Origin: Bemisia tabaci
Taxonomy: Eukaryota > Arthropoda > Insecta > Hemiptera > Aleyrodidae
DNA: 64,000 nt
Assembly (NCBI RefSeq): GCF_918797505.1
Contig: NC_092801.1
Span: 682,001-746,000, forward strand
Direction of reading: 5' to 3'
Part shown: in pieces, positions 45,710 through 57,498 of the stretch
Numbering within the stretch: the first letter of the stretch is position 1
Layout of the letters: each line of letters opens with the position of its first letter
Notes under the pieces: model-generated
Seen by the model: the letters and a program-made list of their open reading frames with translations, nothing else
What the model was told of the DNA's origin: nothing
Database searches by the model: none
Position numbers and translations under genes: made by a program

Positions 45710-45964
45710 CTGCCGTGCTAAGGAATAACGCCGTATGAGCCTTCGGACGCTGCCATATTTCCTTCCATGAAATACGACGAATTTACTGGGAAAATTGTTA
45801 ACATTTTTCTTCTAATTTTCAAAATAATCTTGTTCGCAATTTCATCTAAAATATCCGAAAATTTTAAGGGGGAATAGGGTTAACTTTCCCCGAAAATACA
45901 TGCTTTATCCGGAGAAATTTCAACACTTTCGAATGTTCATACGGCGTTCTTCTTAGCACGGGAG
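45710..45964. mobile_element. MITE A, copy 12
   Basis: CTGCCGTGCTAAGG to TTCTTAGCACGGGAG, duplication CATA on both sides. Confidence 0.92.
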
Positions 45965-45975
45965 CATAGGCGTAT

Positions 45976-46190
45976 ACCTATAGTCCACGCCACGAAAAGT
46001 GGCGGGTGAGGGGCGGAGACAGTCGGCCGGTCTAGTCTATCGTTGAAGGGATGAAGGGTAAGTATTGGCCCAGTCGTTACCCCGTTTCAACTACGGGCCA
46101 ATACCTGCGCTTCAACCCTTCAACGATAGACTAGACCGGCCGACTGTCTCCGCCCCTCACCCGCCACTTTTCGTGGCGTGGACTATAGGT
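45976..46190. repeat. GC-rich hairpin N, 96-bp arms, 23-base loop
   Basis: Arms start ACCTATAGTCCACGCC and pair almost perfectly for about 75 bases, then with mismatches to TATTGGCCC. No clear target duplication. It begins 12 bases after MITE A12. Confidence 0.9.
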
Positions 46191-46701
46191 CATTTTGCTA
46201 GAGGAGGGGGAAGCCAAGCTTCCCTACCATTGGAGGGGAGGTGGGTATGGAATACTCCTTAGCCCAAGGGGGGTCTAGGAGGCCTCCCCCGAAAATCTTG
46301 ACAATTTTAACTCTATTTGGACTATTTTAAGCTACCATGGCGCAGGTTTTCCATCGAGCGTTCCAGCATTTCAGCCCGTGAAACAATGCTCACAGTCCGG
46401 AATTTCCACCCGCAACCACCTGCTTACACTAATTCATCTATGCCTTCTTTGCCTGCATTAATTTCAATATTCAGCACAATAATTATTTTTTTCAAAGCAA
46501 TGATTCATTTTAAAAGCAAAACTAGGATAACATACTTTGCCAAAAAAAAAAAAAAAAAAAAAGTGCGGAATTAAACCACTAGACAAGACTAGATATTTAG
46601 GGTTAAAACACATGTTGTACTTTGATACATCCCCCCTTCTTAAACTCCTCCGCGTGATAAAAAAAAATTTGATACATTGTCTCGTACTTCATTGTAAAAC
46701 T
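46191..46701. other. No gene; oligo-A at 46542-46561
   Basis: Unassigned. Confidence 0.6.
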
Positions 46702-46908
46702 TGGCTTATAAACCAATTGGTGGTTCGTATGGAACACCATAATTAGTTGTATATGAACTAATGATTTTCGGTCTGTGAACCATATTGTGGTAGCTTGTAC
46801 CATAGTATGGTATATATACCATAATTAAGGTATATGTGCTATTATTACATGTTGCCTTCACTACTATTTGTGGTGTTCCATACGAACCACTAATTGGTTT
46901 ATAAGCCA
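46702..46908. mobile_element. Element V, long inverted repeat
   Basis: TGGCTTATAAACCAATTGGT to its inverse, then GTTCGTATGGAACACC / GGTGTTCCATACGAAC; inner ACCATA palindromes. Confidence 0.8.
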
Positions 46909-46990
46909 TAGATTTTTCTCCGTGTGTCAAAAAACTAAACAGGAAATTAAATGTAGAATATTTGTGCGAAAATGGAGTAATAATTCTTAC

Positions 46991-47092
46991 CAATCGAATA
47001 ACGAAACGATCATCGTCACCTAGGTTCACTTGGTAGGACGGAGACGCGCACACCGTAACCGCAGACGATATAACCATAATTTTCCGAGGCAA
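46991..47092 (-). other. Possible first coding exon, product unknown
   Basis: An open frame beginning MPRKIMVISSAVTVCASPS and ending DDDRFVIRL at the donor GTAAGA (46990). Base composition is richer in GC than its surroundings, which are MITE V on one side and MITE A on the other. I do not recognise it. Confidence 0.2.
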
Positions 47093-47214
47093 TGATATCC
47101 GCGCTCATTAATAGGCCCACTCGAGCGCCAGAAAAACTCCTCTTCCATTGATGCAAAATCTACGCCAAAAATGACGAAATATTTAAGGAATCACTTCAAG
47201 GAATCATAAGTATT

Positions 47215-47466
47215 CTGCCATGCTAAGGAAGAACGCCGTATGAGCCTACAGCCGTTGCCAAATTTCCTTCGATAATATACAAATTTATTGGCAAGCTTAT
47301 GGATATTTTTTTTCCAGTTTTATAGTAAATTTTGTTTGCAATTTCACCTAAATTTTCTGAAAATTTAAGGTAAAATATTAAGAACTTTCCCCGTAAATAA
47401 ATATTTTATCGAAGGAAATTCGGCAACTCTCGAATGTTCATACGGCGTTTTTCCGTAGCACGGCGG
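47215..47466. mobile_element. MITE A, copy 13
   Basis: CTGCCATGCTAAGG to CCGTAGCACGGCGG, duplication TATT on both sides. Confidence 0.92.
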
Positions 47467-47470
47467 TATT

Positions 47471-49122
47471 GCCGATAATCTAAATAATAGGAGTCTATCA
47501 GGCTAAAAAGAAGGCTGTATGCCTTTGAACGTTATCAAATTTAGTTACATAAAAAAACGATTTTTTTACGACACTAATGAAATTTATTTATATTTATATT
47601 TTAATTTTTTTTAAAAAAAAAATGTAGAGTAGTTTTTTATTTAAAAAATGCACTATGATAGACGATTCCCATACGTCACAATAGCAGTGCACATTATTTG
47701 ACTTGAGCCATCTCAATGACTTTGGTGCGTGTCAGAGAGATAAAAAAGCAGCGACGGCTAAGTTTTCACTTTTTGGCCTTGCAAATATAATAAGCATTGA
47801 AAACTTAAGAGGTGGGGAGTATTAGAGTTGACCAAAAATCGCCAATGTTAACATCATTCAAAACAATGTTTCGCTCAAAGGAAAAAATAAGATATTATGA
47901 AAGTTGCGTCCATTTCTGAAACTCGTTTCTTGGTGCATAGTGAAATAGATTCCTGAGATGTTCCACGGTCGATTTTGAACCAACATATTCAGAATACATT
48001 CATCTATAAATTCCTTTTTTACTGACGATTTTTGTTCATTCTTGGAAAAATTCAAACGCTTTGTTAGCCTATTCTCAAGGAGCATCCTACCCTTCCTTCT
48101 ACGGAATAGATTATTAGTAATCCCTTCGCATTACTGTCTTTCTAAGATACGGCTACTTAGTCATAAATTCGAGCTCAATTTAAGCACTCCGAACACTTAT
48201 AACAGACAGGCTCTTTAATATGATTAAACACTGATTAAAAAAAAATACACACATGTGTTTTTGAGTGCGTTTATACTTGCACAGCACTCAAACACTCATT
48301 TTAACAACAATTGAAAGATCACTAAATAGGAACATTTCGAGGAAGAAAGTGGTGTGCGAAACCTACGTAGTATTAAAATCCTTGATGATAAAATCAACAA
48401 AAGATTTGATGATTCACTCAATATACTACACTTTGAGTGGTACTTATTTCGCACATTGCGTTCATGCTTGCAGCTCTTAAAATTTGATGGAGGAGGATAG
48501 TCTGAGGTGTAAAAGATGCTGTATGAGCTCCTTGAATTTTAGTTATTTTCTGATAGATCTGTTTTATCCTTGTAATACTCGGACATCTCGGCAAAGATGA
48601 TATTAGCATGAGTAAAATAGCTTCAACATACAATTCATCGATTCAATCAGCATTCCAAGGAATACTTTTTATGGGAAAAGAGTTGCGATAAAAGTGTACG
48701 CAAATTGGAGAGGGAGCAAGTTAATAGTGTTAAGTTAATAGTGTGTTGAATGTACTCGTTTAAAACCCGGTCGATTATAACCAGATTAACAATAATCTAC
48801 AAGGAATATGTATTCAATCATGTTTTTTCGTAGGCCACCACCAATCTACAGTTTCTATATCGTTGTTAAAAATTCAGACTTTTTCTATTCGAACAGTGGT
48901 TTAGAATGCTTTTTTCCTTCACGCGAATCGAAGTAAATGAAGAGACTTACCTTACTCAACAGCAGTTTGTCTGGCGAATGTTGTTACTTCACATGCTTGA
49001 GTGACTTACTTTTCCATTTTCCTCACATTGTTACAGACTTCTACGATCAAAGAGAGCTATTCTCGAGGAGTTGCCAAATTTACGTCCAGGTTTCGAATAT
49101 CGAATCGCGGCACCGCTCCGTG
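47471..49122. other. No gene recognised
   Basis: Long AT-rich stretch, no supported features. Confidence 0.6.
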
Positions 49123-49126
49123 TGTA

Positions 49127-49520
49127 GTGCCGTGCTAAGGAAGAACGCCGTATGAACCGATAGGCGTTGCCAAATTACCTTCGGTAAATCACGAATTTTT
49201 GGGAAAGTTTGTTCATGTTTTTCCTCCAATTTTTCAGACAATTTTGTTCTCAATTTTATCTAAAATTTTATCTAAAATATCTAAAAATATCAATGTACGC
49301 CCTCATACGTTGCCAAATTTCCTCCAGTAAAAACCGAATTTACTAAGAAAATCGTGATTATTTGTTTCCAAAATTTTCACAAAATATTGTACGCCATTCA
49401 ATCTTAAATATCTGAAAGTTTTAAGGAATAATATGATACTCTCCTCAATTATACATGTTTTATTCGGGGAAATTAGGCAACTCTCGAATGTTCACCCGGC
49501 GTTCTCCCTTAGCACGGCAG
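49127..49520. mobile_element. MITE A, copy 14, with a partial internal duplication
   Basis: GTGCCGTGCTAAGG to CCTTAGCACGGCAG, duplication TGTA on both sides. 394 bases because a second, diverged left half starts near 49295. Confidence 0.88.
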
Positions 49521-49597
49521 TGTAGAAATCTGTAGGGGAAAGCGCGCATCCCCATTTCGATGTGAGCCGAGGAAAGCATAGCTTTATACGGAAATAA

Positions 49598-49843
49598 CTA
49601 CCGTGCTAAGGAAGAACGCCGTATGAACGTTCGAGAGTTGCCAAATTTCCCTTTATAAAACATATATTTTTGACGACATACATGCAAATTTTTCTTTGAA
49701 ATTTTTCAGATATTTTAAATGAAATTGCGCGTCGGAAAATTTTGGAAAAAAATATTCTCAATTTTCTCAGTAAATTCAGCTTTTTTCGAAGGAAACTTGG
49801 CAACGTCTGAAGGCTCATACGGCGTTCTTCCTTAGCACGGCAG
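49598..49843. mobile_element. MITE A, copy 15
   Basis: CTACCGTGCTAAGG to CCTTAGCACGGCAG; flanks ATAA / AAAA. Confidence 0.88.
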
Positions 49844-50034
49844 AAAAGGGCTCACATGGACATTTATATGCTCTCTCCTGTCAGAGGAGCAAAAAATTAT
49901 GGTATACTTGCCAGATGCACACTGGCAGATAGTCAATAATTCCAACTTAGATTTCATTTCTTGGATTTTCCCTTACTTTTGTCGGATTAATGACCCAAAT
50001 GTAGAAGCTCTCGGTTGGATATTTGGACGTATTT

Positions 50035-50146
50035 CTGCCAAACGGAACTATGTGCACCAAGATATGAGCCCTAAGACCCATAAGAATATATGCGTAACAG
50101 GGCTCACGTCACAATGCACATAGTTCCGTTTGGCAGAAATACGTCC
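50035..50146. mobile_element. MITE C, copy 7
   Basis: GGACGTATTTCTGCCAAACG to its inverse, perfect duplication ATTT (50031-50034, 50147-50150). Confidence 0.95.
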
Positions 50147-50150
50147 ATTT

Positions 50151-50939
50151 GATAGATTTACAGTTTTTTCAGGCTTTTTGGCAATGGATACGATACACGT
50201 TTGTTTTGAAATAGGATCATAGCTAATAAAACATAGATTATTCGAAAGTTCGATGATAGAACATGATGTGAAAAACTCTGCATTGTCAAATTTATAGAAA
50301 ATTGGTGTTTTGCTGTATTTTTCTTTTCTAAGTGCTTGAACACTCAGAAATCTTCAAAATCATGCAAAACTCTAAAAGTTTTAAACATTTGCCATTCTCC
50401 TTCACATTTGACAAATTCCACCTCTAGTCTGTGACAAATCCAAAAGAATCGAATGTTGAAAGCTCAGGCTGCACATTATATTTATTTTTTTATTCGTGGC
50501 AAAAACGACGAATAAAGAATGGGTATTGGAGAAAGCAAAAACTAATCGTTTTATTTTAAAATTTTTGAGAAAAATATCTTAAAATATCAATATTCACCAC
50601 ACGTTTTTTATCAGAAAAAACCAAATTGTAGTGACTTGTTATTTAACTGGTTTCCCAATATGTGAACATATGCATCGTGCACTATGAAAAACTAAGAATT
50701 AAAGTATTTAATCTTCATTTACAAACGGAACGAAAGTGAGACATCATGAATTTTCAACTTGATGCAAGGGAGTGACGTTAATAGTTGGCTGACGCTTTGA
50801 TGCAACAATACGTGCTCAGTCGATATCCGCGTTGCCTATCTAATTTGATGACGGCGTTTTGATTTTGTCAGCCCGCGCTTGCCGCGAGCCTCTGAAATTG
50901 ATAAACAGCAACGGAGGAAGTTTGATAGAAATACGTCCG
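50151..50939. other. No gene; remnant MITE C end at 50920-50938
   Basis: TTTGATAGAAATACGTCC is a lone C terminus beside element O. Confidence 0.6.
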
Positions 50940-51445
50940 ATGGAGGTATTGCATGTGTGAGGAATTTGCGATTTGACTTTTGATTCTTGTATAAAAGTTC
51001 GCTAGAAACACGATGGTGCCACTGGTTTTCTCTGAAATCAACTCTCAAGCTCAAAAAAAGCTTTCAAGTTGAGGCCAAAATGGAGGGGATATCAAACCCT
51101 ACCCTGAGAGTCCACCTCTACATCAAGACAAATGCTCCATGCAAAGATAGGGAACAAATACATTTGCAGGGTTGCCGTGTTTTCAGTTTTAGAGTCCCCA
51201 AATAAAGTGGCAGCCCTGTCAATGTGTTTGCACCCTATCTTGGCATGGAGAGTTAGTCTTGATGTAGAGGTGGACTCTCAGGATAGCGTGGGATATCCCC
51301 TCCATTTTGGCCTCAACTAGAGAGCTTTTTTTGAGCTTGGGAGTTAATTATAGAGACAACCAGTGACATCATCGTGTTCCTCGCGAACTTTTACAAAAGA
51401 ATCAACAGTCAAATCGCAAATTCCTCACACATGCAAAATATCCAT
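50940..51445. mobile_element. Foldback element O, arms of about 235 bp
   Basis: ATGGAGGTATTGCATGTGTG to its inverse, paired through AGGTGGACTCTCAGG and GCATGGAG to a loop near 51185-51213. Confidence 0.85.
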
Positions 51446-51735
51446 AGATGTAGCAGTTGGAGGATTCCATTAACAACCCACCTCTCTTCTCCCGAAGCAT
51501 GATATTAGAGTCTCTTTTCGAACGATTTGGCAATACCATGGAAATCCGGCGAGCAAGGAAATGCGGCGCAGTGCAGACAAGAGATCAAGGGTGCGGGTTT
51601 GCATCTAGGTGCGGCATCTCCAAGGACGAAGATTCCAATAAAAAATGATCTCGCAGAAAAATATGTTGCGGTTTCCTCGCTTCACAACACCATTGTTGGA
51701 CCCGACCGTCTCGGCCATTCACTCTGGGGGCCACG
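51446..51735. other. No gene recognised
   Basis: Unassigned. Confidence 0.5.
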
Positions 51736-51990
51736 CTGCTGTACTAAGGAAGAACGCCGTATGAACCTTCGTCAGTTGCCAAAATTCCTTTGATAAAATG
51801 TGAATTTCCTCGCGTAAACTTGTGAATATTTTCCTCCCAATTTTTCAGATAATTTTGTTCGCAATTTCACCTAAAGATTTGGAAAATTACAAGGGAAAAT
51901 ATTCACAGCTTTTCTAAAAAATAAACATTTTATCGGAGGAAATTCGGCAACTCTCGAATGTTCATACGGCGTTCTTCTTTAGCACGGCAG
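51736..51990. mobile_element. MITE A, copy 16
   Basis: CTGCTGTACTAAGG to TTTAGCACGGCAG. Confidence 0.88.
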
Positions 51991-52150
51991 TAAGGAAGAA
52001 CGCCGTATGAGCCTTCAGACGTTGCCTAGTTTCCAACGCTAAAAACCGAATTTACTGAAAAAATGGAGATGTTGCATGTGTGAGGAATTTGCGATTTGAC
52101 TGTTGATTCTTATGTAAAAGTTCGCGAGAAACACGATGGTGCCGCTGGTC
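51991..52150. mobile_element. MITE A left-arm fragment joined to a solo O arm
   Basis: TAAGGAAGAACGCCGTATGA (51991-) abuts A16; from about 52063 the sequence ATGGAGATGTTGCATGTG onward matches the O terminus. Confidence 0.75.
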
Positions 52151-52519
52151 TTAACAATTTAATTATTAAATCAGGGATCAACTTTTTTCCGTGTTCAGCG
52201 CGACTCACCTCGTGGTTTGAATATTTTAAAGAATGTCTAAAAGAAATTTGATAAAAAACATTTTCGGAATGTTTTTGAAGAGTTGACGCTCTCCAATGCG
52301 TCTGCAACTGTTTTATTTTCCTGAGGCCGAATTCAACAAAAATTTGAACAGAGTCACCACAAAAAATGACCCATTTCTCTCTATTTCTTGTTTCGGATTC
52401 ATGTAATAATAAATAAAAAAAACACGAAAGGTTAAGTAAATCTTGCAAGCTCAACAGGACTCATTTCATACAGTGCTCTCATGTGTCGCAATAAAAAATG
52501 TTTGCGCCAATTCTCCATT
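52151..52519. other. No gene recognised
   Basis: A 114-codon minus frame (52454-52110) overlaps the O arm and has no motif. Confidence 0.5.
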
Positions 52520-52902
52520 CACTGGAAAAAAAACCTGCTTGGACCAATGCAATGGTGCATTGACTCAAGAGTCCAGGTGCATTAAAAGCGGCGACAAGAA
52601 ACATGCTTCTTGGATCTAGCATCCGAAAGTTGTTGAACCAAGAAACCTGGTTTCTTAATTTAAAATTCCATCGTTTCTTGGATCAAGATTTCTGTTTTCT
52701 TAGATCAGGATTTCCAAAAATTGATCAGGAGCGCACTCTACTTGTGAAGAGTACAAGTTTTCTGTTCACACATCATCAACTATTTAGTGGTTTATTCAGT
52801 ACATACAAGTATTACACAAGTTAATTAGAGAGACAAGAGACATATATTAACACAATTTGACTTACCAATCGAGAGATGTTGCGGCGTAAAATCTCGAGCG
52901 GA

Positions 52903-52984
52903 CCTGTGGAGATTCGAACCCACGGCGCGCGGCGACTGGATTCACAGCCGAGCGCTCTACCAACTGAGCTATAGCTGCTGATGA
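52903..52984 (-). pseudogene. tRNA-like sequence, His-type anticodon GTG, degenerate
   Basis: D arm TAGCTCAGTTGGTAGAGC, anticodon loop CTGTGAA, T loop TTCGAAT. The T stem has an extra base and the acceptor ends do not pair, so probably not functional. Confidence 0.6.
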
Positions 52985-53234
52985 AGAGTGAGGTCGAAAT
53001 ATCCCTACAAACCCTTCTAGGAGCGACTAGTAGTTATGCAGCTTGTTCTTCGTCCTTACTACTTCATTCAGAGCACTTAAACCTTTTCGAAACTAAAACT
53101 TTCTAAGTTTCATCCGTAAAGTTATTTTTCAGCCCTCGTATTTTGTCCTTTAAAATACCTAGAAAGTATGAATTATATAAAGCTACTGTACCGAGATTTC
53201 AACAGGTTCAATCCTGTCGCGTGACGTCACAGCA

Positions 53235-54415
53235 TTATAGATGAAATTTCAGGTTTTAGGGGGTATTTATCGACGGATTTACTTGAAACTTTCTGACCGG
53301 GGGTACTTTTCGACGGGAAACTCGAATTTTTGGTCAGATTTTCAAAATTTCAAAATCCAAGATGGCGGCCGTGGCCTAAAATGCTAAGTCGGCTCCTGTT
53401 CGCTCGATTTTCGTGAAACTCGGTTTCCGGGGGTACTTTTCGACGGGAAACTCGAATTTTTGGTCAGATTTTCAAAATTTCAAAATCCAAGATGGCGGCC
53501 GTGGCCTAAAATGCTAAGTCAGCTCCTGTTCGCTCGATTTTCGTGAAACTTGGTTTCCGGGGGTACTTTTCGACGGGAAACTCGAATTTTTGGTCAGCTT
53601 TTCAAAATTTCAAAATCCAAGATGGCGGCCGTGGCCTAAAATGCTAAGTCAGCTCCTGTTCGCTCGATTTTCGTGAAACTCGGTATCCGTGGGTACTTTA
53701 CGACGGGAAACTCGTATTTTTGGTCAGATTTTCAAAATTTCAAAATCCAAAATGGCGGCAGTGGCCTAAAATGCTAAGTCGGCTCCTGTTCGCTCGATTT
53801 TCGTGAAACTCGGTTTCCGTGGGTACTTTTCGACGGGAAACTCGAATTTTTGGTCAGATTTTCAAAATTTCAAAATCCAAAATGGCGGCCGTGGCCTAAA
53901 ATGCTAAGTCAGCTCCTGTTCGCTCGATTTTCGTGAAACTCGGTATCCGTGGGTACTTTTCGACGGGAAACTCGTATTTTTGGTCAGATTTTCAAAATTT
54001 CAAAATCCAAGATGGCGGCCGTGGCCTAAAATGCTAAGTCAGCTCCTGTTCGCTCGATTTTCGTGAAACTCGGTATCCGTGGGTACTTTACGACGGGAAA
54101 CTCGTATTTTTGGTCAGATTTTCAAAATTTCAAAATCCAAAATGGCGGCCGTGGCCTAAAATGCTAAGTCAGCTCCTGTGCGCTCGATTTTCGTGAAATT
54201 CGGTATCCGAGGGTACTTTTCGACGAGAAACTCGAATTTTTGGTCAGATTTTCAAAATTTCAAAATCCAAAATGGCGGCCGTGGCCTAAAATGTTAAGTC
54301 GGCTCCTGTTCGCTCGATTTTCGTGTAACTCGGTATCCGGGGGTATTTTTCAAAGGGGAACTCGAATTTTTGGTCAGATTTTCAAAATTTAAAAATCCAA
54401 GATGGCGGCCGTGGC
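53235..54415 (+). repeat. Tandem satellite, 130-bp unit, nine copies
   Basis: ATGGCGGC(C/A)GTGGCC recurs from 53363 at exact 130-base steps to 54403. The unit also holds GTACTTTTCGACGGGAAAC and TGGTCAGATTTTCAAAATTT. 130 is not a multiple of three and frames are not conserved. Confidence 0.95.
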
Positions 54416-54854
54416 CAAAGATAACATTTTCGCCACTATTCATCACTTCGTTCTCACAGTAATTCTTTAAATGTGGACTCATACATCTTAAGTTAAGAAA
54501 AGCTGAACTATTAAACCGAACCCTCCTCCCCTCCAAGTGGTTGATTTACGAAACGTAAAGGGTTGATTCAAGAAATCTGAAAGCTTGATTCAAGAAACCT
54601 GAAAACTTCATTCAAGAAACCTGAGGCTCTTGGAAGGAGTTAAGAGTTAATCTTGAGTTAAGATTCAGAACTCTTCTTTTAAGAAACCAAGTTTCTTGCA
54701 TTTAGAGTCCGGGTGCTGGCATCTTAATCCAAGAGTCCGTTTTCTTAACTCAAGTGTCAAGTCTCTTGGTTCAATGCAATATCGGCTTGGATCAAGAGAA
54801 AAATTTCCAAGAGTGCACATAATCTTATTTTAAGATTTCATTTTTTTTCCAGTG

Positions 54855-55248
54855 TTGTGCGTTAAGGCGTAGTTTTTTCGATATGTCTGATGTGCTCAAC
54901 GATTTTACCAACAAAAAGTCTTCCGATTGCACTATCTTGCCCGTGTGAAACGGACCCATGTGAGCGCAGAAAATAGCTCCACGCAAACAATTTGCTCCGC
55001 TCAATCATGCAGCGACGTCACAACCAACGGTTGAATGAACGCGGGAACCGACAGCGCCTTCAAAACTCAGAGTATGTAAATAAGAGTGCGGGTGGAATGA
55101 ATTGCGCATAAATTGTGGCTCCAATGATGTAAAAACAAATCTCCATCTTGGGATGAGCTCTGTCGTCCATTTAACACCGTGTTTCCCGGGACTCGTGTGA
55201 AAATGAGTTACGTCCTTAAGCCGGAGGAGTAACGAAATACATGCATAC
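54855..55248. other. No gene recognised
   Basis: Unassigned. Confidence 0.5.
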
Positions 55249-55498
55249 TGCCGTGCTAAGGAAGAACGCCGTATGAGCATTCGAGAGTTACCAAATTTCA
55301 CCGAATAAAACCTTTATTTTTGAGGAAAGTTTCATATTTTTCCTGAAAACTTTCAGATATTTTAGATCGAGTTGCGTACAAAATTGTGTGAAAATTTTGG
55401 AAACAAATAATCACGATTTTCTCAGTAAATTTTGTTTTTACTGGAGGAAATTTGGCAACGTATGAGGGCTCATACGGCGTTTTTCCTTAGCATGGCAG
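55249..55498. mobile_element. MITE A, copy 17
   Basis: CTGCCGTGCTAAGG to CCTTAGCATGGCAG, duplication CATA on both sides. Confidence 0.93.
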
Positions 55499-55502
55499 CA
55501 TA

Positions 55503-56037
55503 AACCTCGGAATCGGGCACTTCGAAGGTCCTCGAATGAAAATTAGACTGCTTTGAAAAATGAGGCGAATCTACTCCCTCCTCTCTTTCTCTCATTCACT
55601 TTTTCTCAACCTCATTTATTCTGTGAAATTTTGGGACCTGCGAGGTTGACAGTTTCACCTGATTTCCCACTGTTATTTTTGCTTTAACCTCAGATTCACT
55701 GACCTCGGTCTTTCGGACTCAAGATTTTGTGACTCTACTTCTAATTGTTTCATCTCTGTCATTGATTTCTCTCTGAAAAGTGTAAATCCAGCAACCTCTC
55801 TACCATCCCATTTCTCACAGTTTTGAGTCATATTTTTAGTGTCTTCTTCCTCCTTAGTGAAATCATAATACTGCAGACATTCAAATAAGTACTGAAAATT
55901 TGCTATTTGCGCCATAAAATTGATATCTCAAAATAGTTGATTTTAAATTGCCGATACTTAAGTATAACACGTGTTTAATCACAAAATTGGCTTCTAATGT
56001 TTACATAAGTGTCGACCCTGAATAAATTTGAGATGGG
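55503..56037. other. No convincing gene
   Basis: An 80-codon acidic minus frame (55915-55673) starting MAQIANFQYLFECLQYYDF has no recognisable family. Confidence 0.45.
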
Positions 56038-56300
56038 TATGGATTCGATCGACATGAATCGATCGACACCGATTCAATCGACAAATTATTAAAAAACCGG
56101 TGTCGATTCGATCGACATGAATGGATCGACAAATGAAAACGTGAATCGATCGACATGAATCAATCGACACCGATTTGATCGACATGAATGTATCGAAAAA
56201 TGAAAACGTGAATCGATCGACGTGAATCAATCGACACCGATTCCGTCGACAAAATTCGATTGATTCACGGGTTTATCGATCGATTCACGGGTTTTTCGAT
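56038..56300. repeat. Tandem repeat rich in ATCGAC, period about 67 bp
   Basis: GTGAATCGATCGAC recurs at 56141 and 56208; units contain ATCGACACCGATT. Confidence 0.85.
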
Positions 56301-57212
56301 CGAATAGTATGTAATATTTTGATCAAAATGAGCGCACAGAGGGTCCGGTTTCCTAGTGGGTTGCATCAACGTGGCGACAGTTGCTCCAATCTCATTACAA
56401 CTGCACAGTGGCCGGTAGCCCTCGGGGAGTATGGAATTTGAAGAACTCTAACCAACTAGGACAAGACATCGATGATTCAATTAATGACTTCCATGGCACC
56501 GCTACCTCTAAGTGCGGCTGCGGTCGGTTCTCGCTTGCGAGATTTCCTCCAATTTCAAAATTGCTCCACGTAGGATGTCGCGTGCCGGGGCGGGTTTAGG
56601 GGGATCCCGACAACGGCACATCCGTCCGAAAGTTGCTCCTAACTCAGTTAGACGGGGAAATTAGTTCCACCGATAAGTCTCGGTAATCCAGTTTGGAATT
56701 ATTGCTTCGTCTGCCCTGCGACCTTATTCCGGAGGAATGGATGTCTAATTAGCTAGTGGGTATCACCAATTACGCAAAAATGGCTCTGTTGTTTCATAGA
56801 AATGGATGTTAACGAATGAACTTCTATCTGATGAGGCCGCTAAAAATCACGATGGGGCCGTCAAAAAGTTTGAAATCAACTCGTTAACGCACAATGGGCC
56901 TGTTACAAGCTTCAGCTAGCGGAAAAAAAAAAAAAACAAGCAGTTCCAACGCCAAAGCGTTGGAGGGCGCTTCTTTAACACTGCGCATGCGAGGAACGTT
57001 TTCATACGGCCAAGCGAAAGTATTGCGGACGGACGATGTATAACAAATTGCCTACGTCAAGGTGGTCCGGCAGCAACATACCCGCCGCTAGTCTCTGGAA
57101 AACAATAGAAAATAGTAGTTGCGTACGTTGCCAGCGAGCGCGCTGCGAGCGCATCTGTTTCAATTACCTAGCATCGAGTCGGGCCTCTAACTTTCTATTC
57201 TCTCTGACATAA
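56301..57212. other. No gene recognised
   Basis: Mixed composition; an A run near 56922-56937. Confidence 0.55.
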
Positions 57213-57223
57213 CCTTAAACCTT

Positions 57224-57487
57224 TTTTTTTTGCTGGTTTAGTGGCTTATATTCCGTTGGAACCTACAGCCATCGATAGACAGTATTTATTGTCCTTAGAC
57301 ATCATGGGATTTAGGCACATCCATGCTCCAGGCTTTCAAATTTTCAGGGATTAAGGCCGAGTGGAATCTGTTTCTGCAAATCCACTCGTCAGTTCCATGA
57401 AAATTTGTCGCCACCACCGGGATTCGAACCCGGGACCTATTGGCCTAGAGTCAGACGCACTGACCACTAGGCCAACCTGGCCGGCAT
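57224..57487 (-). mobile_element. tRNA-derived SINE 2 with intact target duplication
   Basis: On the minus strand the head has an A-box-like TGGCCTAGTGGTCAG and B box GGTTCGAATCC, then a body and an oligo-A tail. 11-bp duplication CCTTAAACCTT at 57213-57223 and 57488-57498. Confidence 0.9.
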
Positions 57488-57498
57488 CCTTAAACCTT

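Larger units (their letters stand above)
52520..54854. mobile_element. CACTG-ended element W carrying a satellite and a tRNA-like sequence
   Basis: Terminal CACTGGAAAAAAAA and its exact inverse. Many subterminal copies of CTTGGATCAAGA / TTCAAGAAACCTGA-type motifs at both ends, as in CACTA-like (CMC) elements. No transposase. Flanks are TT on both sides. Confidence 0.7.

Noticed and set aside
52903..52984. Functional tRNA-His gene
   Set aside because: Extra base in the T stem and no pairing of the acceptor ends; sits inside element W.
53235..54415. CRISPR-like array
   Set aside because: Contiguous 130-bp tandem units without spacers, in eukaryotic DNA.
56038..56300. Cluster of ATCGAT sites as a regulatory element
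   Set aside because: Explained by a simple tandem repeat with a 67-bp period.
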